Part shown: one piece after another, positions 58,152 through 64,000 of the stretch
Numbering within the stretch: the first letter of the stretch is position 1
Layout of the letters: every line of letters starts with the position of its first letter
DNA from: Pedobacter sp. PF22-3
GTDB lineage: Bacteria; Bacteroidota; Bacteroidia; Sphingobacteriales; Sphingobacteriaceae
Reading direction: 5' to 3'
DNA: 64,000 nucleotides
NCBI RefSeq assembly: GCF_026239555.1
Contig: NZ_JAPIVP010000001.1
Coordinates: 372,001-436,000 of the forward strand
Made by a program: the position numbers and the translations under genes
Notes under the pieces: generated by a model
What the model was told of the DNA's origin: nothing
Seen by the model: only the letters and a program-made list of their open reading frames with translations
Databases searched by the model: none

Positions 58152-59375
58152 CTAATTAGTTTTGGGCAAATATTTCAGGCGAACCTGACTAATTCTCCAG
58201 AAAGTGCCATCTCCGGCTCCTTTATTTTGAACATTGCCAACGAAACCAAGCGACACTTTCTTTTCGGTAGTTAATGTAAAAGTAATCTTACGTGTACCTG
58301 GTGCATTAGTCTTGGCGTAGGCCAATGAAGATGCAATGTTGCCTGTATTGGGTATGCCGTCTCCTTCGGCCGCTACAGTATAGAAGTCTCCCCCTGCGGT
58401 ACAATCGGGGATATCCATTTCGAAGGTGTACAATCCAGCTGGTAAAACAGGGCTTTGATAAATTTTACCATCAGTAATGGTAACCATATTATCTGCTGAC
58501 CATCCTGCTTCCATGGCCAGTTGAGGGCCGCCAAACCAGGCATCTACCCCACCGTAAAATACACCTGCTGCCTGCCTGAAATTTCGCACGGCATCATTGG
58601 TTGTCCAGCCAGTTGGTATTCCCCATCTGTCTCCCTTCACACTGGTAGTAAAGGGGATCCTGGTGTTTGATAGATACTGAGCAGTAACATCCTTTAAAAC
58701 ACCAACCTGAACAAATTCCGTATAAAAAGTATCTATACTTGTTTTAGTGGGCAGGTACAAGGTCCTGGTGCTAATGGTAGATGCCGTACTGGCAAGGTCA
58801 TTCAATACGGTACGTTCGCTTGCTATAGGTACCCTGACAGTTTTTAATCCGGTTGTAGAATTGTACCTGATTTCAGTAGCGAAAGGTCCTGCCGAAGGAT
58901 CAATGGTTAGCCAATCAATTGCAGTTTCGCCATTGGCCTGGGTTGCGCTGCCAATTACACGATTGGTTAATGAAGCAGCATAACGTGGGCCATAAACCCG
59001 CCCTACGGCATTAACAGCAATAGAACGGTTCCCTGCAGCATCAAAAGTGTACACTAAAAAGCTGCGTACCCCTTCTTCAACATTAAAAATCTGACTGAAT
59101 TTTCGGGAATCTGTATTCATATTTACCGAATACTCGATCGAATCTTTCCGATCATTCCAAAAGATTTTAATCTTGTTGATTTTCGGATCGGCTTTTAATA
59201 GACCGGTCAGCTGTACGCGATTGTTACCTGGGTTAATTTTAACTGAATCCAGTTTACCCGAGTAAAGGATATCTCCTTCATCCAGGTATTTTTTATAATC
59301 ATCCGGCTTAGAGCAACCAAACAGCGCTACTGCTGCAAGGGAAACAAGGACGGTTTTCTTTATTTTGTATTTCAT
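58152..59375 (-). CDS. DUF4998/DUF5013-type surface lipoprotein
   Basis: A 407-residue lipoprotein with lipobox ALFGC and a layout of DUF4998 (about 30-230) then DUF5013 (about 240-405, with GGPQLAMEAGWSADNMVTI). These proteins act as SusE/SusF-like glycan-binding accessories. I chose the ATG at 59375; the upstream 16 residues (MARHSKQ...) lack signal character. Last gene of the operon; starts 31 bp after the preceding stop. Confidence 0.8.
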   Translation of the reverse strand: MKYKIKKTVLVSLAAVALFGCSKPDDYKKYLDEGDILYSGKLDSVKINPGNNRVQLTGLLKADPKINKIKIFWNDRKDSIEYSVNMNTDSRKFSQIFNVEEGVRSFLVYTFDAAGNRSIAVNAVGRVYGPRYAASLTNRVIGSATQANGETAIDWLTIDPSAGPFATEIRYNSTTGLKTVRVPIASERTVLNDLASTASTISTRTLYLPTKTSIDTFYTEFVQVGVLKDVTAQYLSNTRIPFTTSVKGDRWGIPTGWTTNDAVRNFRQAAGVFYGGVDAWFGGPQLAMEAGWSADNMVTITDGKIYQSPVLPAGLYTFEMDIPDCTAGGDFYTVAAEGDGIPNTGNIASSLAYAKTNAPGTRKITFTLTTEKKVSLGFVGNVQNKGAGDGTFWRISQVRLKYLPKTN

Positions 59376-59406
59376 CTCCTTAGTTCTAAATAATGAATCA
59401 AATTGT

Positions 59407-60609
59407 TTACTGTGCCGAGCCATAAACCTCTATTTCATTGATACTTTGCGCGGTTCCACCTGCCCAATTTTCGAGGCATCTGATCCTCAGATAGCGCACT
59501 TTAGGTGCAGCGAGATCAATGTCCCAACTAAAACCAGCTGCCGCAGTGGCCTGATCTTCTGCATTATCATTCCCATAAGGCAATCCAGAAGGTTTTTTAA
59601 CCTCGTAACTACCCAGCAGAATCCAGCTTGAGTCTAAAGCTCCATTTAGATTTGGGCTACTGGAACCATAGATTTCGAACCTTTTCATCGTAGAGAGATA
59701 ATAATATCTTATTCCTTCTGGGAAAGGGCGAATCCAAACCCGGCTTAATTTCGCCGAAACGCCAGTATCAAAACTGACCATATGCGGCCCATTACCACCA
59801 TTGATCTGATGCGTAAAACTTGTATAGGGCCAGCCGAGCCTGCCATCCCAGGCATAATTCAGCGCAGCGCCGTTGGTAACCTGAGGAGCGTCGCCAGGTA
59901 ATACCAAAGCCCTGAAAAGTGATGGATTGAGCTTGGCTTCAAATATTGGATTTATTGTTTTGTAAAGCGTGTCGGAACTGTTTCCCCATTTGTCTTTAAC
60001 AAAAATTGCCAATTCCTGCTTTGAGGTATCCAGTCCCCTGATTTTCGATAGAATTGCATCAGTACGGGTAAATATGCTCCTGAAATTATCCACTTCAAAT
60101 TGCTTAAAAACATTCCTCTTCATTACCATTATGGAAATATTATCTCTTGTTGGATTTGTAGCCGCAAGATTATATCCACCAAAGGCATCGATAACCTGGA
60201 TGCTTTTAAATACTTTACGGAATGGGGCTTCCAGGGGTTTTACTTTTACCATAGTTGGTTGTGAAAGTACTTCGCTCCTGCTTACAGAATACAGTGATAC
60301 CTGATGCTCCAGCGTATCGGCAAATCCTTCAACTACAACAGTATCTTTATAAAAGGAGGATTTGGCTTCAAAATTAGTACCATTAGCCAGTTTAAATACT
60401 GCTTTGACATACAATAAATTCTTATCGTTTGGTAGCTTATAGGTAATTCTGGCTTTACCGTTCAAATTCTCAACACGGATATTACTTACCATTTGCGGCA
60501 CAGTTCCGTCATGCTCTTTTGGACCACCAAGTTCTTCCTCTTTACAGGAAAACAAGGCTGATACCAATGTAAACAGTAGTAAGTAATTTATTATTTTCTT
60601 TGATTTCAT
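59407..60609 (-). CDS. DUF4959/DUF5000-type surface lipoprotein
   Basis: A 400-residue lipoprotein with lipobox ALFSC after MKSKKIINYLLLFTLV. N-terminal DUF4959-like Ig fold, a middle DUF5126-like region (VDNFRSIFTRTD), and a C-terminal discoidin-like DUF5000 domain (about 245-400, RVWIRPFPEGIRYYYLS). The jelly-roll end is typical of carbohydrate binding. Start at 60609 places the signal first; the stop codons and starts in the operon are tightly packed. Confidence 0.82.
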   Translation of the reverse strand: MKSKKIINYLLLFTLVSALFSCKEEELGGPKEHDGTVPQMVSNIRVENLNGKARITYKLPNDKNLLYVKAVFKLANGTNFEAKSSFYKDTVVVEGFADTLEHQVSLYSVSRSEVLSQPTMVKVKPLEAPFRKVFKSIQVIDAFGGYNLAATNPTRDNISIMVMKRNVFKQFEVDNFRSIFTRTDAILSKIRGLDTSKQELAIFVKDKWGNSSDTLYKTINPIFEAKLNPSLFRALVLPGDAPQVTNGAALNYAWDGRLGWPYTSFTHQINGGNGPHMVSFDTGVSAKLSRVWIRPFPEGIRYYYLSTMKRFEIYGSSSPNLNGALDSSWILLGSYEVKKPSGLPYGNDNAEDQATAAAGFSWDIDLAAPKVRYLRIRCLENWAGGTAQSINEIEVYGSAQ

Positions 60610-60632
60610 GATTTTTATCTTTAAAATAAATG

Positions 60633-62579
60633 CTACCATCCAGGGTTCTCTACAAGTTTTGGGTTCTTTCTGATTTCATTGTCTCCAACCGGCCAAAAAT
60701 AATCCCTGGGTGCTATAAATGTTTGGCTGAAAATAGTTCGTTCGATATTATAACTCTCAGTTGTTTTACCCAAAATACTTAGTCCCGTGATATCCTTGTT
60801 GAGCTCCTCGCCAGATAGTTTCCATCTGCGGAGATCCCAGAATCGTTGACCTTCGAATGCCAGTTCGATCAGGCGTTCTCTACGGATAATTTCCCGAAGG
60901 CCAGCCTGGCTGGTATACTTAGATGGACTCTTGGAATAATTTGTCCATGATTCTACGACACCTTTTAATCCTGCCCTGGTTCTTACGCGGTCTACATAGC
61001 CGATTGCAGTAACAGAACCGGGTTCCACTTCGTTTAAAGCTTCAGCGTACATCAGATAGAGATCAGCCAGTCTTATTTCCGGCCAGGGATAGCTCTTCCA
61101 GCTTGGGGCATTGTTGGTATTCGTGGTTGACTCCCAATGAACAAGTTTTTTAATAAAATAACCCGTCTCATTCCAATTGGTAAAATGACCAAATCCAGAT
61201 CGCTCTGCATTTTTTGACTGGACATATACTGAGTTTACGTCACTACCTGTGCTGGTCGCATCTTTCATATACCATTTACTTCCATCGAAGCCCAGATCAG
61301 CATAAAACCTTGGCTCACGGTCATAATTAAGTCTTGCTGTTGCAAATCCAGGTTCAATTGTAAAACGTTCTGAGGCAGTTGCTACCCTGGTTTGCATATA
61401 ATTACCAAAATCCAGTGTTTTATCTTCATCAATGGGTACACCGTTTTTGCTGTAGAACATTTTCGCAATTTTCAACGGAGCTCCCCAAACACCTTGTAAC
61501 TGGAACCTATCCACGTTTGCGATGCCTGCCATTGGTGGCATACAAAGGGCCTCATTCACAAAATAACTGTTTGAAAGTGCCCAAACGTGTTCATTACTCC
61601 ATCTGGTGGTTACCGAATTGCGGATGTTCAATTGAGTTTTTGTTTCTGCACTTAAGCCATATGAATCATTGGTATAAGTGTAAAGGGCACTGCCATTTAT
61701 CTCCGCAGATTCGATTGCTGCTTTGGCTGCATCCCTTGCCTTTTCCCATTTTTTAAGATCGAACACCGGATTGAAAAATGTTGTATTTTCTTTATCCCTA
61801 AAGCCTGCATAGTCAGAATTCCCATTAAATAGCGGACTTGCCGCCATCAAAAGGAGTTTTGCCTTAACAGCAAGCGCAATTGGTTTGGTTATTCTACCCA
61901 GCTCTTTATTCTCGTCAGAAATCCGTTGTGGTAGCTTTTCAGTCGCTGCATCCAACAGTGACGAGAGATAATTTACAGTCTCATCTATTGGGGCGCGTTT
62001 ATAATAAAGCCCTTCCGGATCTGAGGATTCGGGTGCATTTACATCAATGAGCGGTATAGGGCCATACATCCTCATCAGGTAATAGTGGTAATAGGCTTTC
62101 AAAAACTCTACTTCTCCGATCCATCTTTCCCGTTCAGCTATTCCCAGATCTGGCGCTTTTGTTGGGTCTTTGATATTTTGAAGAAAGATGTTGCAATGGC
62201 GTATGGCCCTGAACATCATGAGGTAGTTAAATCTTCCGTCGCCTCCTTTTAAGTCACCACCCCATTCATTAAATAAGGGCCTGCTTCTATTCTGTTCCCC
62301 CTGGGCAATCTGAAAGGCTGGATGCCAATGCGCCTTATCTGTTTGGGGCAACCAGATTTCATCACCCGACATCATTCCGGCATTGTACCAGCCATCCCCA
62401 TTTTTGGGTAAGTAAGAATAACAGGTAAAGAGGTATTTTTCGGCTTCAATACGAAGTTTGAATGCATTTTCGATCACGGCAACGTTGTCAGGAACTATGT
62501 CCAGATACTTTTTGCAGGATGTTATGCTACAAAAGACTGTGAAAACGACAGCTAATGCAATTAATTTTTTCTTATTCAT
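60633..62579 (-). CDS. SusD/RagB-family outer-membrane lipoprotein
   Basis: A 648-residue SusD, longer than average, with lipobox SITSC (Cys22), KKYLDIVPDNVAVIENAFK and the C-terminal RRWKLSGEELNKDITGLSIL segment. It is the partner of the adjacent SusC (gap 17 bp) and belongs to the SusCD/DUF4959/DUF4998 glycan uptake operon. Confidence 0.92.
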   Translation of the reverse strand: MNKKKLIALAVVFTVFCSITSCKKYLDIVPDNVAVIENAFKLRIEAEKYLFTCYSYLPKNGDGWYNAGMMSGDEIWLPQTDKAHWHPAFQIAQGEQNRSRPLFNEWGGDLKGGDGRFNYLMMFRAIRHCNIFLQNIKDPTKAPDLGIAERERWIGEVEFLKAYYHYYLMRMYGPIPLIDVNAPESSDPEGLYYKRAPIDETVNYLSSLLDAATEKLPQRISDENKELGRITKPIALAVKAKLLLMAASPLFNGNSDYAGFRDKENTTFFNPVFDLKKWEKARDAAKAAIESAEINGSALYTYTNDSYGLSAETKTQLNIRNSVTTRWSNEHVWALSNSYFVNEALCMPPMAGIANVDRFQLQGVWGAPLKIAKMFYSKNGVPIDEDKTLDFGNYMQTRVATASERFTIEPGFATARLNYDREPRFYADLGFDGSKWYMKDATSTGSDVNSVYVQSKNAERSGFGHFTNWNETGYFIKKLVHWESTTNTNNAPSWKSYPWPEIRLADLYLMYAEALNEVEPGSVTAIGYVDRVRTRAGLKGVVESWTNYSKSPSKYTSQAGLREIIRRERLIELAFEGQRFWDLRRWKLSGEELNKDITGLSILGKTTESYNIERTIFSQTFIAPRDYFWPVGDNEIRKNPKLVENPGW

Positions 62580-62596
62580 TTCCGTTAGATATTATA

Positions 62597-64000
62597 TTAT
62601 AAACTCACCTGTAAGCCTAGGTTGTAAAGCGATTGGAGTGGATAGTTCATTCCATTGCCACGCATTTCTGCATCCCACAATTTGAACTTACTCAACATGA
62701 AAAGATTGGTTGCCGATAAATAAAAGCGGATATTTCTCACATTCAGTTTTTTAATCTCTGAGGTGTATCCAAATTCCACATTCTTTAACCTAAGGAAATT
62801 GCCATTCCTCATCCACCAGGTTGATGTTACATTATTGCTCGGCACCCTCCAGGTGCTTAATCTTGGCCAAAAGGCATAAAGATTAGGATTTGTCTCTGTC
62901 CAATAATTGTCGGCAACTGCCTTCAGCAAACCTGTCTGATAACCACCACTTTGATAAAATGGCTGAACTTGTTCCGAGTTTATGAAAAAAGAAAAGCGGG
63001 CAGATCCCTGGAAATAAAAACTAAAATCAAATTTCTTATACCTAAAGCTTGATCCGAAACCATAAGTAATTTCTGGTTCTGTAGGATAACCAAGCGCAAC
63101 CTGATCATCTGTGTTGATAACCCCATCGTTATTTATATCCCTATATTTAATATCACCTGCCCTGAGACCACGATCGCCAAACTGAACGGGTGAATTGGCA
63201 ACTTCTTCATCATCTACAAACAACCGTTCAGCAATATACCCATAGGCTTGATTAAATGCTGCTCCTTTTCTAGATAGATATGATAGTGATGCGGGGTAAG
63301 GAAGTTCATCAATCTTACCTATCTTAGTTGTAGCATAAGTAAAAGTACCCCTGGCATTGATCGAAAAATCACGCGAAATATTTGCCCGATAGCTTCCAGA
63401 CATATCTACACCTTTGGATGTACCTTCTCCGAAATTAGAAAAAGTTGTTGCCATTAGGCCTGCTGCATTATCGATATTTGCTGCAGGTTGCAAAATGTTA
63501 GTTCTTTTTTGTTTGTAAACATCCACAACTACATCAACTCCTTTTCCTACTGTCAGATCCATCCCGATATTTAACTGTGTTGACCTCTCCCATGAAATAT
63601 CAGCATTTGCATATCTGGATATGGAAACCCCAGGACGGCTATATAATGAAGCTCCGTCATTTCTGCCAAAAGAGGCGCCATAACTATTGTCGTTTAAACT
63701 TACCCGCGACATGTAAAAGAAACGGTCATTTACGTTTCCAATGGCATCATTGCCTGCAACACCATAGGTAGCCCTGAATTTAAGACTGGAGATTACACCT
63801 CTCAGTGGTTCGAAAAACTTTTCATTCGAAATTCTGTAGCCAACACCTACAGAGGGAAAGAAGCCCCATCGGTTACGCGTATCAAAACGCTCAGAGCCAT
63901 TGTAACCGAAGTTAAATTCTGCAAGATATCTATCATCATACCCATAAGAGAACCTTCCTGAAATACCTGCATTTCTCGAAGGTAAAGACTGGATCAGCTC
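62597..64000 (-). CDS. SusC/RagA TonB-linked transporter, N-terminus beyond window
   Basis: The C-terminal 467 codons of a SusC-type barrel; the frame stays open to the window edge. Barrel strand sequences such as GRFSYGYDDRYLAEFNFGYN and the C-terminal LYNLGLQVSL are typical of SusC. The N-terminal plug and any STN domain lie outside. It precedes SusD by 17 bp, so it is the first gene of this operon. Confidence 0.92.
   Translation of the reverse strand, partial: ELIQSLPSRNAGISGRFSYGYDDRYLAEFNFGYNGSERFDTRNRWGFFPSVGVGYRISNEKFFEPLRGVISSLKFRATYGVAGNDAIGNVNDRFFYMSRVSLNDNSYGASFGRNDGASLYSRPGVSISRYANADISWERSTQLNIGMDLTVGKGVDVVVDVYKQKRTNILQPAANIDNAAGLMATTFSNFGEGTSKGVDMSGSYRANISRDFSINARGTFTYATTKIGKIDELPYPASLSYLSRKGAAFNQAYGYIAERLFVDDEEVANSPVQFGDRGLRAGDIKYRDINNDGVINTDDQVALGYPTEPEITYGFGSSFRYKKFDFSFYFQGSARFSFFINSEQVQPFYQSGGYQTGLLKAVADNYWTETNPNLYAFWPRLSTWRVPSNNVTSTWWMRNGNFLRLKNVEFGYTSEIKKLNVRNIRFYLSATNLFMLSKFKLWDAEMRGNGMNYPLQSLYNLGLQVSL

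Overview
The window is from a Bacteroidota chromosome, most likely a soil or freshwater Sphingobacteriaceae member close to Pedobacter. Three SusC/SusD pairs, FecR/ECF-sigma control, GH3/GH36 glycosidases, a histone-H1-like small protein, AT-rich spacers with TAnnTTTG-type -7 boxes and dispersed hairpin repeats of the CCTGAAxxAGTTCAGGGTGAC kind all point there. This assignment rests on gene content and style, not on a search.

Layout. 1-4.9 kb: a GHKL ATPase cut by the window start, a CPA1 Na+/H+ antiporter broken by one in-frame TGA, and a cysE-cysM cysteine operon. 5.2-12.5 kb: a secreted beta-propeller/HEAT/cytochrome c protein, a fatty acid desaturase, an SGNH hydrolase, an esterase-like alpha/beta hydrolase and a NagD-like HAD phosphatase. 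12.5-13.76 kb: a repeat-rich spacer with one small secreted-protein gene. 13.76-18.07 kb: two clan-D alpha-galactosidase-type enzymes. 19.0-24.1 kb: a SusC/SusD pair whose leader carries a SAM-I riboswitch followed by a terminator-like hairpin. 24.2-25.5 kb: a secreted thioredoxin-fold protein. 25.5-26.5 kb: a 308-bp unit repeated in tandem, flanked by a second repeat family.

26.5-38.9 kb, read leftward, is one functional block: ECF sigma factor, FecR anti-sigma, SusC with an STN signalling domain, SusD, DUF4843 lipoprotein, PKD-like lipoprotein, TlpA thioredoxin and a secreted trypsin-like protease with a degenerate second protease domain. It looks like a peptide or protein-derived nutrient uptake locus under cell-surface signalling. 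39-48.9 kb holds an Ntn-hydrolase, a LytTR response regulator, a histone-like protein, an AraC-type membrane regulator, a Crp-like regulator, methionine aminopeptidase, an AI-2E family exporter and the tRNA-modifying GTPase MnmE.

49.0-64 kb is a polysaccharide utilisation region. An operon of TonB receptor, GH3, acetylesterase and GH3 faces away from a Nudix-fold NrtR/AraR-type regulator; a near-perfect 10-1-10 palindrome lies between them. A second leftward operon (SusC cut by the window end, SusD, and two surface lipoproteins with DUF4959/DUF5000 and DUF4998/DUF5013 architecture) converges on the regulator.

The strongest leads are the SAM riboswitch on a SusCD pair, the palindrome and degenerate Nudix box of the regulator, the single-codon disruption of the antiporter, the pseudo-protease domain, and the repeat families. 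I saw no CRISPR array, IS element, rRNA or tRNA. Domain names are from recognition of sequence patterns; none was checked by a database search.
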